DNA from: Nitrospirae bacterium UBA4572 | GTDB lineage: Bacteria; Nitrospirota; Leptospirillia; Leptospirillales; Leptospirillaceae | Direction: 5' to 3' | Assembly: GCA_002387725.1 (NCBI GenBank) | Contig: DGKK01000068.1 | Span: 1-26,844 of the forward strand | Length of the DNA: 26,844 nt | Part shown: positions 15,173-23,078 of the stretch, piece after piece | How positions within the stretch are numbered: position 1 is the first letter of the stretch | Layout: each line of letters opens with the position of its first letter | Translations under genes and position numbers: made by a program | Notes under the pieces: model-generated | Seen by the model: only the letters and a program-made list of their open reading frames with translations | Database searches by the model: none | What the model was told of the DNA's origin: nothing

Positions 15173-16420
15173 TCATGCTTCCTTATGAGGCACCACAGCC
15201 AGACAATTCCTCCCTTCTTGCTTTGCCTGTGCAAGGGCCCCTTCGGCCAGTCTGATCAAGTCATCCTCAGTCTGCCCCGGCACACGGATGGCCACCCCAA
15301 CAGAAACAGTCACCAGAACGCTTTCTCCCGTCGCCACTTGGTTGGAGCAAGACACAAATCCCCTGATTTCGGCATAATGATTCAATACGGCCTCAGGAGT
15401 GATTCGGGGAGATACCACAAGAAACTCCTCCCCTCCCCATCGCCCCAAGAACTCACCTTCCACGAGCTTCCCCTGAATACGGGTGGAGACACTTTGCAGG
15501 AGTGCATCTCCGGCTACATGTCCGTAGTGATTGTTATACTCCTTGAATTCATCAATATCGAAGATAGCCACCGCCAGAGAAAATCCTTCCTTTTCAGCGC
15601 GAACCATCTCCCGGGCAAGAATCTTTATGATGGCGCGCCTGACCAATGTTCCTGTGAGAGGATCCCTGTAAATTCGCGTCATGTTTTTAAGAAGGATCGA
15701 CAGCTCACGAATGGAAAAGAGTGGCGGAATCAAAGGGGGAGATTTTTTAGGAATGCTCTCATCAAAGCTTTGGAGGTACCCGGCGACATCCTTGATCGGC
15801 TCCCCCACCTGGAGAACGACGTTCCGCCATCCCATCGCCATAAAAAGGAGTCCCAAAACGGTCGATCCCCAATAGAGCCATGTATCGAGATGCTCAAGGT
15901 GGAGCTGACGATGTTCAACTAGGGAGAGACGACGGACTTCATTTCTCCGGGAGTCAATGACATGGAGCTGAAAGGCTCCGACCTGAGAAAGAAGCTGTTG
16001 AAGACAGGGGCTGCCTTCTGGCAAAGGATGTCTAAGGCAGGCAATCCCGTTTTTCTCAAGACTGGCCCATCCCGCAGGCAGACGGGTATGATTCCGACCA
16101 TCAAGCTGGCCAAGATTTTGTATCAGAACCCTGATCAGTCGAGCCTGAATGAGAAGCTTTCTCCGTTCTCCGCCTTGGGATCTTCCTTCCGCAAGACTCC
16201 GAAGGAGCTCCTCATGAAATGCTGACAGGCTCGCATCGATTTCCGAAACTTGGCTTTCCGCTTCGGCCAATGACTCAATCTTTCCGATGAGCGCCTTTTT
16301 CTGGCCATTAAGGTAGGAGTGGAGACCCAAGCCAACAACATGAAAAAATATTGAGCCGGCAAAGGTAATCGCGACAAATGTCCGAAATGATACCTCAATC
16401 GGAATCGGCCATTTTTTCAC
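15173..16420 (-). CDS. Membrane-anchored diguanylate cyclase (GGDEF domain)
   Basis: A 415-residue protein. Transmembrane helices at about 13-35 and 180-197 bracket a ~145-residue, largely helical periplasmic region that probably senses an external signal. The C-terminal GGDEF domain (about 250-410) has the start motif DPLTGTLVRRA, metal-binding D288 in FDIDEFKEYN, and the catalytic signature GGEEF at 329-333, so it should make cyclic di-GMP from GTP. The inhibitory-site RxxD ahead of the signature is absent (KLVEGEFLGRW), so product feedback is probably lost. The start is GTG with AGGAGGG upstream. It is transcribed divergently from the efflux operon. Confidence 0.88.
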   Translation of the reverse strand: MKKWPIPIEVSFRTFVAITFAGSIFFHVVGLGLHSYLNGQKKALIGKIESLAEAESQVSEIDASLSAFHEELLRSLAEGRSQGGERRKLLIQARLIRVLIQNLGQLDGRNHTRLPAGWASLEKNGIACLRHPLPEGSPCLQQLLSQVGAFQLHVIDSRRNEVRRLSLVEHRQLHLEHLDTWLYWGSTVLGLLFMAMGWRNVVLQVGEPIKDVAGYLQSFDESIPKKSPPLIPPLFSIRELSILLKNMTRIYRDPLTGTLVRRAIIKILAREMVRAEKEGFSLAVAIFDIDEFKEYNNHYGHVAGDALLQSVSTRIQGKLVEGEFLGRWGGEEFLVVSPRITPEAVLNHYAEIRGFVSCSNQVATGESVLVTVSVGVAIRVPGQTEDDLIRLAEGALAQAKQEGRNCLAVVPHKEA

Positions 16421-16543
16421 TGCATTACCCTCCTGGCTCGGGAAAAAGAAAACTTCACGGACTCAGGAAGAATACAACGTCAGGAAAAAACTCTCCAGCC
16501 ATCTCCACTTTTACCCCCACTGCCAAAAACACGAAGGCCAGAC

Positions 16544-16591
16544 TTGACCCCAGATCACCGGTGAATTAATTTATTAATTAATTAATTCACC
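16544..16591. promoter_or_regulatory. Palindromic operator/promoter region of efflux operon
   Basis: Perfect 12-bp inverted arms GGTGAATTAATT (16560-16571) and AATTAATTCACC (16580-16591) with an 8-nt A/T spacer, and a nested 10-bp palindrome TCACCGGTGA at 16555-16564. A TTGACC -35-like box (16544-16549) lies 17 bp before TAATTT (16567-16572), so the palindrome overlaps the likely -10 element and spacer. This layout fits a TetR- or MarR-type repressor site controlling the efflux genes and perhaps the divergent GGDEF gene. It lacks a T-run and is not a typical terminator. Confidence 0.6.
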
Positions 16592-16640
16592 TCACTTTCA
16601 AAACAAACTGTCACAGTAGAGCAAGGAACTCCGGCCCCTC

Positions 16641-17579
16641 ATGAAAAAACAGGCATTGATCGCAACTGTCGCTACAGTCATTGGAATCGGGAGCGCCTCA
16701 GCCCTTTACGCCTCTTACACCCGAAGCCACATCTCCACCGATGACGCCCAGATAACAGGCCACCTCGACCCGATCACTTCCCGAATTGCAGGTCCGGTCG
16801 CCCGGGTTCTCATAAAGGACAACCAAGTTGTCCATGCCGGAGATGTCCTGATTGAAATTGACTCCCGACTTTTCCAGTCCACCTATGACAAAGACCAAGC
16901 AGCCCTTGCCCGAGATATGGCGCAACTAAAGGTCCTCTCCGCCACGATCGAGCGGGATCGGGCCAACTCCGATCTGGCAAAACGGGAGAGCCGACGAACA
17001 TTGAACCTTTCCAAGAAAGCCTTTGCCACGGCATCGCGGCTCGACAAGGACATGTCCGCGTACCAAATGGCTCAGGCTCAAACCAAAGCCGACACAGAAG
17101 CCATGAAGGTCCTGAAAGAGACGATCCATCGCGATGAGGCAGTTCTTGCCATCGACTCCATCAACCTTCGATATACCAAGGTCCTAGCCCCCGTCGATGG
17201 CCGAATCACAGGAAAGACAATTGAGCTGGGAACGTATCTGACCCCCGGCCAGATTGTGGGATATGTCGTTCCCTTCAACATGTGGGTTGTCGCCAACTAC
17301 AAGGAAACAGATCTTCATGGCATTCGGCAGGGTGACCCTGTCACCATCAAGGTCGATGCCCTTCCCGGACAGACCTTTCATGGACACGTCGACAGTATTG
17401 CCCAATCGACAGGAGCCGTCCTCTCTCTCCTGCCCCCGGAAAATGCCACCGGCAACTTCACAAAGGTAGTCCAGCGTGTACCGGTCAAGATCCTGATCGA
17501 CCCCGGATCCGACCCGGACCATCGCTTGCGGATCGGCATGTCAGTTGTTCCCGTCGTCCTCACCCACAAGATCCGGTAA
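16641..17579 (+). CDS. HlyD/EmrA-family membrane fusion protein
   Basis: A 312-residue periplasmic adaptor of a multidrug efflux system. It has an N-terminal membrane anchor (about 5-25), the barrel-sandwich/lipoyl half-motifs around residues 45-75 (SRIAGPVARVLIKDNQVVHA) and 185-200 (YTKVLAPVDGRITGK), a central alpha-hairpin of about 100 residues, and a C-terminal beta-barrel (VVANYKETDLHGIRQGD). It is shorter than E. coli EmrA (~390) because the helical hairpin is shorter. It precedes the MFS pump by 3 bp, so the two form an operon under the palindromic region upstream. No outer-membrane factor gene is in the window. Confidence 0.9.
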   Translation: MKKQALIATVATVIGIGSASALYASYTRSHISTDDAQITGHLDPITSRIAGPVARVLIKDNQVVHAGDVLIEIDSRLFQSTYDKDQAALARDMAQLKVLSATIERDRANSDLAKRESRRTLNLSKKAFATASRLDKDMSAYQMAQAQTKADTEAMKVLKETIHRDEAVLAIDSINLRYTKVLAPVDGRITGKTIELGTYLTPGQIVGYVVPFNMWVVANYKETDLHGIRQGDPVTIKVDALPGQTFHGHVDSIAQSTGAVLSLLPPENATGNFTKVVQRVPVKILIDPGSDPDHRLRIGMSVVPVVLTHKIR

Positions 17580-17582
17580 ACG

Positions 17583-19172
17583 ATGGAACCCGGAGCCCCG
17601 GTCGAGCGAAGCGCGGACATTCCTCCCCTAAGCAATCCCCGACTGGTCATCACGGCCGCAGTCGGGGCCACTGTCCTGGAGACCCTTGACTCCACAGTCG
17701 TTAACGTGGGCCTGCCCAACATGATGGGGGGACTCGATACCACCATCGACGGGATCGCCTGGGTCATCACCGCCTACACCATCGGCAATGTTCTCATGAT
17801 CCCGATGACCCGATACCTCTCCGATCGATTCGGCCGGAGACGATACTTCACCCTGTCAATCATCCTCTTTACCCTCTTTTCCCTTTTATGCGGACTCTCT
17901 CGGGACCTCCTTCCTCTGGTGCTTTTCCGGCTTCTTCAGGGAATGTCGGGAGCGGCCTTTTTTGCGACGAGTCAGACTCTTATCATTGATGCCTTTCCTC
18001 CGGAAAAAGTCGCCATGGCCAATGCGGTCTTCGGCATTGGCGTGAGTCTGGGACCGGCCCTCGGTCCGGTCGTGGGGGGCTACCTCATTTACAATCATTC
18101 ATGGCCATGGATTTTCTTCATCAACGTTCCCACAGGAATCTTTCTCACCTACCTCTCCTATCGCTATGTTCCCGACTCTCATCATTCCGTCTCGGATGAA
18201 CCTTTTGACCTTCCCGGAGTTATTCTTCTTGTGGGAGCCATTCCCGGAATCCAGTTCGCCCTGGAAAACGGTCAACGCTATGACTGGTTCTCCTCTCCGG
18301 CCATTCGGATCGCGGCCCTTTCCGGAGCGCTCTTTCTGAGCCTCTTTGTGATCCGCGAGCTCACCGCCAGACACCCCCTTCTCGACCTGAGAGTGCTGAA
18401 GAATCGATCCCTCTGGGCAGGATCGGCCGGTTATGCCTTGCTGGGATCCGTCTACTTCGGAACACTCTTTACAATTCCCCTGATGGGGGAGGAGCTCTTC
18501 TCCTGGGATCCCCTCGAAACAGGATTTGTCCTCCTCCAAAGTATCATCTCTTTTACTTTTGCCACCATGATCTCCGGATCCTTGATGGGCAAGGTTCCGG
18601 TGTGGGCGATTATGGTTCCCGGCGTCATCGTGATCGAGATCGCGCTCTGGGGATATGGCCACATCGGCCCCACAGCCAACCCCCATTCATTCCTCTGGCC
18701 AAACATTTTCCGCGGCATCGGACTTGCTTTTCTCTTTCCCCCCCTCATGACCATGTCGCTGGCCACGCTTCCTCGACGGATGCTCGCCACAGGCGCTGCC
18801 GTTTCCGGCATGATCGGCCAGTTGGGAGGATCCATCGGAATCGCTCTTCTTGCGACACTTCTTCAACGATCCCAACAGATCCACCAGGCCTACCTCACCA
18901 CCGCTAACCTTACCGCCAACAGGGTTCAGACGGGCCAGACCCGGCAAACGATCATCGCTCATCTCTCCTCCCTTGGAATTTCGCCGGGGGAAGCGTCTCG
19001 TCTCGCCATGGGGCTCATTGAAAAAGAAGTCTCCTCTCAGGCCCTCTTCCTCTCCTTTTCCGATGTCTATGCCGCAGTCGCGGTGGCTGCACTCATTCTC
19101 TTGGGACCGATCTTTCTCTTCGAACGCTCCCCTCGAGAAGAATCGCCTCCGTCTCCCCCCACAGCAGGATGA
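17583..19172 (+). CDS. DHA2-family MFS drug:H+ antiporter (EmrB/QacA type)
   Basis: A 529-residue protein with about 14 hydrophobic segments, the expected count for the 14-TM DHA2 group. Family motifs are motif D1 LDSTVVNVGLP at about residue 36, motif A YLSDRFGRRRYF, and motif C GIGVSLGPALGPVVGGYL in helix 5. It should export drugs or organic/toxic compounds with the EmrA-like partner upstream. The ATG follows the partner's stop by 3 bp and has no separate strong ribosome site, suggesting coupled translation. The C-terminal tail is short and Pro/Ser-rich. Confidence 0.92.
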   Translation: MEPGAPVERSADIPPLSNPRLVITAAVGATVLETLDSTVVNVGLPNMMGGLDTTIDGIAWVITAYTIGNVLMIPMTRYLSDRFGRRRYFTLSIILFTLFSLLCGLSRDLLPLVLFRLLQGMSGAAFFATSQTLIIDAFPPEKVAMANAVFGIGVSLGPALGPVVGGYLIYNHSWPWIFFINVPTGIFLTYLSYRYVPDSHHSVSDEPFDLPGVILLVGAIPGIQFALENGQRYDWFSSPAIRIAALSGALFLSLFVIRELTARHPLLDLRVLKNRSLWAGSAGYALLGSVYFGTLFTIPLMGEELFSWDPLETGFVLLQSIISFTFATMISGSLMGKVPVWAIMVPGVIVIEIALWGYGHIGPTANPHSFLWPNIFRGIGLAFLFPPLMTMSLATLPRRMLATGAAVSGMIGQLGGSIGIALLATLLQRSQQIHQAYLTTANLTANRVQTGQTRQTIIAHLSSLGISPGEASRLAMGLIEKEVSSQALFLSFSDVYAAVAVAALILLGPIFLFERSPREESPPSPPTAG

Positions 19173-19238
19173 CTTCAACCGGAGGAGGCTGATAAACTAG
19201 GAGGGAAAGATTGTCACCCCAACCCGTTTGAGGCCCCC

Positions 19239-19694
19239 GTGAATCCCTATGTCATCTCCATGTCTCTTCTGATCTATCTCGCACTCACCGGATATCTGAC
19301 AGCCCTGTTTATACGAACCCGTTACGGAGCCCCCACCGGTCGATGGCTTGGCTCCTTTTTTTCCGGACCCCAAACCTCAGACTTTATCCGGATTCGTCGA
19401 GGTCATATCTTTGCAGCACTGGCAGGGTTCACCTGTGACGTGACGGGAACGGCCATCATGGAATACGAACGAATTCAGGGGCGCATCCGCTTTCACCCGG
19501 TCCCTCCGGCATTGGACTGGTTCCATCTCATCACCGCCCAGGGAGCTCTCTGGCTCTTCGTCCTTCTTGCCATCCTGGGAGTCCTTAGAAAAAAAGGACA
19601 CCCACTGGGACGATTCCACTCGAAACTCGGGCCGGTCTTTCTCGTCATCTGGCTGTCGAGCTCCATCTCAGGGTGGTTCTACCGCGTTTTTTAG
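19239..19694 (+). CDS. DUF420-like four-helix membrane protein
   Basis: A 151-residue protein with four predicted membrane segments (about 5-24, 55-70, 92-115, 130-148). Conserved-looking histidines sit near membrane edges (RRGHIFAALAGF, LDWFHLITAQG, GRFHSKLGPVF), and the final IWLSSSISGWFYR resembles the end of DUF420 proteins. A heme- or metal-related membrane function is possible but not shown. The start is GTG at 19239 with TTGAGG upstream; an internal ATG at 19260 is the alternative. It sits between the efflux pair and mtnD with a 22-bp gap to mtnD, so it may lead the methionine-salvage operon. Confidence 0.65.
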   Translation: MNPYVISMSLLIYLALTGYLTALFIRTRYGAPTGRWLGSFFSGPQTSDFIRIRRGHIFAALAGFTCDVTGTAIMEYERIQGRIRFHPVPPALDWFHLITAQGALWLFVLLAILGVLRKKGHPLGRFHSKLGPVFLVIWLSSSISGWFYRVF

Positions 19695-19716
19695 CCGTCA
19701 ATAAGGATCGCAACCC

Positions 19717-20262
19717 ATGGCCATTCTTTTTTGCACCGACAAGCGTCAGATCACAACACTGCCGGAAATCGCCAAGATCCTTACTCCTATTGGCGTTAAG
19801 CTTGATGCGTGGCCGGTTCCGGAGACTCAGCCCCTCAAAGATCTCTTGGGCAAACCGCGATTGACCCCTTCGGAACAGGAAGAAGTTCTGAGCTCATTCC
19901 TCCCTCGCTTTGACGACCTGAAAAAAACTCTGGGCTACCAGACACAGGATCTCATCGTGCTCGACCCCGATCTCCCGGGACTCTCCGCTCTCGAAGAAAA
20001 ATTTCGCTCCTGTCACACCCACGACGATGACGAGATCCGCTACATCGTGGAAGGCGAGGGGATCTTCGGCTTTGTCCTTGCTGACGGGGATCAGGTGGAG
20101 CTTCTCGTCGAAAGCGGGGACTACATCAACGTCCCTCGAGGAGCCGAACACTGGTTCCGGCTAACGCCTTCGCGCCGCATTAAAGCCGTCCGATATTTTA
20201 CCTCCCGGGAGGGCTGGGTTCCCCTCTATACGGGACGCCCCCTCTCTTCCGCCTTCGCATGA
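19717..20262 (+). CDS. mtnD: Acireductone dioxygenase
   Basis: A 181-residue cupin. Metal ligands are in the classic ARD arrangement: H100, H102 and E106 in CHTHDDDEIRYIVEG, and H145 in PRGAEHWFRL. The enzyme oxidises the acireductone of the methionine salvage pathway, giving 4-methylthio-2-oxobutanoate and formate when it carries Fe(II). Its neighbours mtnW, mtnX and mtnB catalyse the three preceding steps. ATG with AAGGA about 12 bases upstream. Its stop overlaps the mtnW start (ATGA). Confidence 0.94.
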   Translation: MAILFCTDKRQITTLPEIAKILTPIGVKLDAWPVPETQPLKDLLGKPRLTPSEQEEVLSSFLPRFDDLKKTLGYQTQDLIVLDPDLPGLSALEEKFRSCHTHDDDEIRYIVEGEGIFGFVLADGDQVELLVESGDYINVPRGAEHWFRLTPSRRIKAVRYFTSREGWVPLYTGRPLSSAFA

Positions 20263-21440
20263 CATCACCGTCCTCCTCTCCGGACAGAAGAATCCGGGTC
20301 CTCTACGAGTTTCCCCAAGGGGTCGACCCAAAACGGCAGGGTCAGATCCTCGCCCTTGGACAAACAGTCGGCTCCCTCTCCCCCGGCATGGCTAAACAGA
20401 TTGGCGATTACCAGGGGATCCTGGAGTCTTTCGAGGTTCTTCCCGATGGCAGGGGACAGGCCTGGGTCGGGTATCCCCTCCGCAATGTTTCTGGAGATTT
20501 GGGATCTCTTTTGGTGATGGTTCTAGGAAAATATTCCCTGGCGGGTCCGGCCAAAATTCGGAAGCTCGATCTTCCCTCCAACTATGGGACCCGGGGGCGA
20601 TGGGGCTTCGAGGGGATCTCCCGCCTGGCAAAGGTCTCCGGCCGCCCTCTCTTCATGGCAATCTTCAAACCGGCGTTGGGCCTCTCCCCCGACGAGCTGG
20701 CCCGAATCCTTCGGGAGGTCGGCGAAGCCGGACTCGATCTGATCAAGGACGATGAAATTCTCCCGGACACCCCCGCATCGACAGCCCTCTCCCGGATCAA
20801 GGCTTGCCGACCGGTTCTTGACGAGATCGAGCGAACCCAAAAGCGCACCATGCTCTACGCCGTGACGCTCTCGGGCCGGGCCGACACCCTTATCGACTCG
20901 GCAAGAAGGCTTCGGGATGCCGGAGCCAATGCCTATCTCCTCTCCCCCTTTGCCTATGGGCTCTCCGTCATGGAGGCACTCGCCTCCCATCCCGACACCA
21001 ATCTGCCGATCTTTGCCCACCCGGCCATGGCCGGGGCGCTGGGGGGCTCCCCTGATTACGGATTTGACATGAGCGTCCTTCTCGGCACCCTGATGGTCCA
21101 CGGGGGAGCCGATGCCGTTCTCTATCCCACAAGCGCCGGGAATCTCCCCATCTCGTCGGAGACCGAAACAAACATACGGGAGACGCTCAGGCGAGGGGGT
21201 CTCGGACCGGTCCCCTCGGCAGGGGTTCACCCGGGGGCCCTCCCCCGATTCCTTCCGGATGGCAACCGAGAGATCATTCTCAATGCCGGTACCGGGATCA
21301 TGGACCATCCCCAGGGTCCGGCCGCCGGGGTTCGGGCCTTTCATGAGGCCTGGAAACGCTGGTGTGACAAAGATTCCTTTTCTCCTGAGGCCATTCCTGA
21401 CGGTCCTCTCAAGTCGGCGGTGCTTAAATGGGGAACCTAG
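20259..21440 (+). CDS. mtnW: RuBisCO-like protein, probable 2,3-diketo-5-methylthiopentyl-1-phosphate enolase
   Basis: A 393-residue form IV RuBisCO-like protein. The barrel keeps the lysine of the KPxLG motif (FKPALG, K137), the carbamylation/Mg site (LIKDDE, K163, D165, E166) and the histidine equivalent to RuBisCO H294 (H254 in FAHPAMAG). RuBisCO-specific residues are changed: the second lysine of KPKLG is Ala, the loop-6 lysine is absent (region LYPTSAGNLP), and the phosphate-site glycine run is NAGTG. It should therefore enolise the salvage intermediate and not fix CO2. Position between mtnD and mtnX, with overlaps on both sides, supports this. An RLP lineage called IV-AMC was described from acid-mine communities and this may belong to it (recalled, not checked). 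Confidence 0.87.
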   Translation: MTSPSSSPDRRIRVLYEFPQGVDPKRQGQILALGQTVGSLSPGMAKQIGDYQGILESFEVLPDGRGQAWVGYPLRNVSGDLGSLLVMVLGKYSLAGPAKIRKLDLPSNYGTRGRWGFEGISRLAKVSGRPLFMAIFKPALGLSPDELARILREVGEAGLDLIKDDEILPDTPASTALSRIKACRPVLDEIERTQKRTMLYAVTLSGRADTLIDSARRLRDAGANAYLLSPFAYGLSVMEALASHPDTNLPIFAHPAMAGALGGSPDYGFDMSVLLGTLMVHGGADAVLYPTSAGNLPISSETETNIRETLRRGGLGPVPSAGVHPGALPRFLPDGNREIILNAGTGIMDHPQGPAAGVRAFHEAWKRWCDKDSFSPEAIPDGPLKSAVLKWGT

Positions 21441-22081
21441 CTCACGCGCCCCGGGCCATCATTTTCTCCGACTTCGATGGAACCATCACCCAGGAGGAGA
21501 CCTTCTCCCTGCTGATGAGAGAGTTTGCCCCCGAGGCCTCAAGCCGGATGATTCCCCGACTGCTCTCCGGCGAGATCACCCTCCGGGAAGGAGTCCCCGC
21601 CGTCCTTGAAACCATTCCCTCTTCCGCCTTTCCCGCCATGGAGCGGCGCATGCGAGAAGCTCCTCTGAGGCCAGGATTTGAAGAGTTCCTGAACACTCTC
21701 GAACATCTGGGAATCCCTTTGGTCGTCCTCTCCGGAAGCATCGAACCCCTGGTCAATGCCCGCCTTGCTCCCTACAGAAGCCGGATCGAACGCATTGTGG
21801 CCGCAAAGGTCGATCTTTCGGGGCCATTCCTCAAGGTCACCTCCCCGTATGCCGACCATGACGAACTCGTCTATAAGCCCGGGATTATTTACTCCTTCGA
21901 TGTCCCCACACGGATCGTTGTGGGGGATTCCGTGACGGACTTTTCCATGGCGCGGCTGGGAAGCCTCGTCTTTGCCCGAAGCCTCCTTGCCAAGAAACTC
22001 GAAGAGGAGGGGAGAACATACATTCCATTCGAGACATTCTTCGATATTTCGAACTATCTCGAACTTCATAAAAAGGCCTAA
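21428..22081 (+). CDS. mtnX: 2-hydroxy-3-keto-5-methylthiopentenyl-1-phosphate phosphatase (HAD family)
   Basis: A 217-residue HAD phosphatase. Motif I is FSDFDGTIT with nucleophile D15 and general acid D17; motif II is VVLSGSIEP; a lysine (YKPG) and motif IV VVGDSVTDFSMA complete the site. HAD phosphatases of this type in mtn clusters dephosphorylate the enol product of MtnW to the acireductone used by MtnD. It overlaps the mtnW end by 13 bp in another frame, implying translational coupling. Phosphoserine-phosphatase-like enzymes share the fold, but the gene context makes the salvage role likely. Confidence 0.88.
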   Translation: MGNLAHAPRAIIFSDFDGTITQEETFSLLMREFAPEASSRMIPRLLSGEITLREGVPAVLETIPSSAFPAMERRMREAPLRPGFEEFLNTLEHLGIPLVVLSGSIEPLVNARLAPYRSRIERIVAAKVDLSGPFLKVTSPYADHDELVYKPGIIYSFDVPTRIVVGDSVTDFSMARLGSLVFARSLLAKKLEEEGRTYIPFETFFDISNYLELHKKA

Positions 22082-22094
22082 GAGACCAGTGACC

Positions 22095-22709
22095 ATGACC
22101 GAGCAGAAGATCGCCCTTGCCAGCCTTTCCCGACATCTTTACCGAAAAGGCTGGATGGAAGGAACCGGAGGGAATCTCTCCCTCCGAAGCGCGGGGCGAA
22201 TCCTCATCACTCCCAGCGGGGCGAACAAGGGGCGAATCCGGGGGGAAGATATTCTCGAACTTGACGGGGAGGGAGCGCCCCTCGACGGGGGAAACAGAAA
22301 GCCGTCGGCCGAAACAGCCATTCACCGGGTTCTCTACACACTCTTCCCTCAGGCGGGCGCGGTGATCCACGTCCATACCCCTGAGGCCATTCTGGCCTCC
22401 CTCCGAGGAAAGACAGCGCTCCCTCTCCCTCCCCTCGAGGTCATCAAAGGAATGGGCTTCCCCCTTCCGGAAGAGGCCCCGCCGATTCCCATTTTCGACA
22501 ATGATCCCTCCGTCGACCGGATTGCGAGAGATATCGAGAACCGTCTCAGAAACACTCCGGCCCCCCTCCCCGTTCTGCTCATTCGCCATCATGGCACCAC
22601 CGTCTGGGGGAACACTCTCGATGACGCTCTTCGACACATCGAACTGGCAGAATTCTGTTTTCGCGTCATTCTCTCACTGCCCTATCCTTCCCCCGCCCCT
22701 GACACTTGA
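22095..22709 (+). CDS. mtnB: Methylthioribulose-1-phosphate dehydratase (class II aldolase fold)
   Basis: A 204-residue protein of the class II aldolase/adducin fold. GTGGNLSLR (24-31), SAETAIHRVLY with catalytic E73, the zinc-binding pair HVH (H92, H94) and RHHG (H165/H166) match MtnB. It dehydrates methylthioribulose-1-phosphate to the diketone used by MtnW. I chose the ATG at 22095; an in-frame GTG two codons upstream (22089) is possible, and the longer open frame inside mtnX is not coding. It lies 13 bp after mtnX and ends the mtnD-W-X-B run. mtnA and mtnP or mtnK are not in the window. Confidence 0.88.
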   Translation: MTEQKIALASLSRHLYRKGWMEGTGGNLSLRSAGRILITPSGANKGRIRGEDILELDGEGAPLDGGNRKPSAETAIHRVLYTLFPQAGAVIHVHTPEAILASLRGKTALPLPPLEVIKGMGFPLPEEAPPIPIFDNDPSVDRIARDIENRLRNTPAPLPVLLIRHHGTTVWGNTLDDALRHIELAEFCFRVILSLPYPSPAPDT

Positions 22710-22744
22710 TCCAATCGGCAATCAAGAGGATCTGTCAAAACAGG

Positions 22745-22860
22745 CGGCTCCCCATCCCGCCTCAAGCCCCCGACATTCCTGTGCTTCCCTTCCCCACCGA
22801 CTTCTTCCCTTACAACACCTCTAACGCCCCAATCTTTCTTATTTTTTCCCTTCCCCTGCT
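22745..22860 (+). terminator. C-rich, G-poor tract, candidate Rho-dependent termination region
   Basis: Just after mtnB the + strand is strongly pyrimidine-rich with very few G and no strong hairpin, ending in a TTATTTTTTCCC run. Such unstructured C-over-G RNA is the usual signature of a Rho-utilisation region. No intrinsic terminator is visible after mtnB, which makes the reading plausible. No gene is seen here. Confidence 0.35.
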
Positions 22861-22880
22861 TGATCGATAACGAGCAGTCC

Positions 22881-23023
22881 ACATAAAAACATATAATATT
22901 TAAAAAATAATTAAAAAAACTTTCATTTGAAATTTAAAATTGTTAAATGATAAAATTTCAATCAATTTATAAACAATAATTAAGTATCTAAATAAATTAT
23001 CGAACCTATCCCTTCTCTACAAT
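22881..23023 (+). promoter_or_regulatory. Extremely AT-rich upstream region with candidate promoters
   Basis: Positions 22881-23000 contain only 12 G or C in 120 bases, in a region otherwise clearly GC-rich. It lies 80-200 bp before the lipoprotein start. Candidate elements are TTGAAA (22927-22932) with GATAAA (22949-22954) and a TACAAT -10-like box at 23018-23023. The block could serve as an UP element, curved DNA or a binding site for a nucleoid protein. No gene is seen between 22710 and 23078. Confidence 0.5.
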
Positions 23024-23078
23024 GTCATGGCAAACTCAATAACACGACAAAATGGTAGAAACATCCCAAGGAGACAAA

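Noticed and set aside
18099..22637. Several 180-270 codon minus-strand frames under the pump and mtn genes
   Set aside because: They mirror well-supported genes and their translations are rich in Gly/Arg/Ser with no family resemblance.
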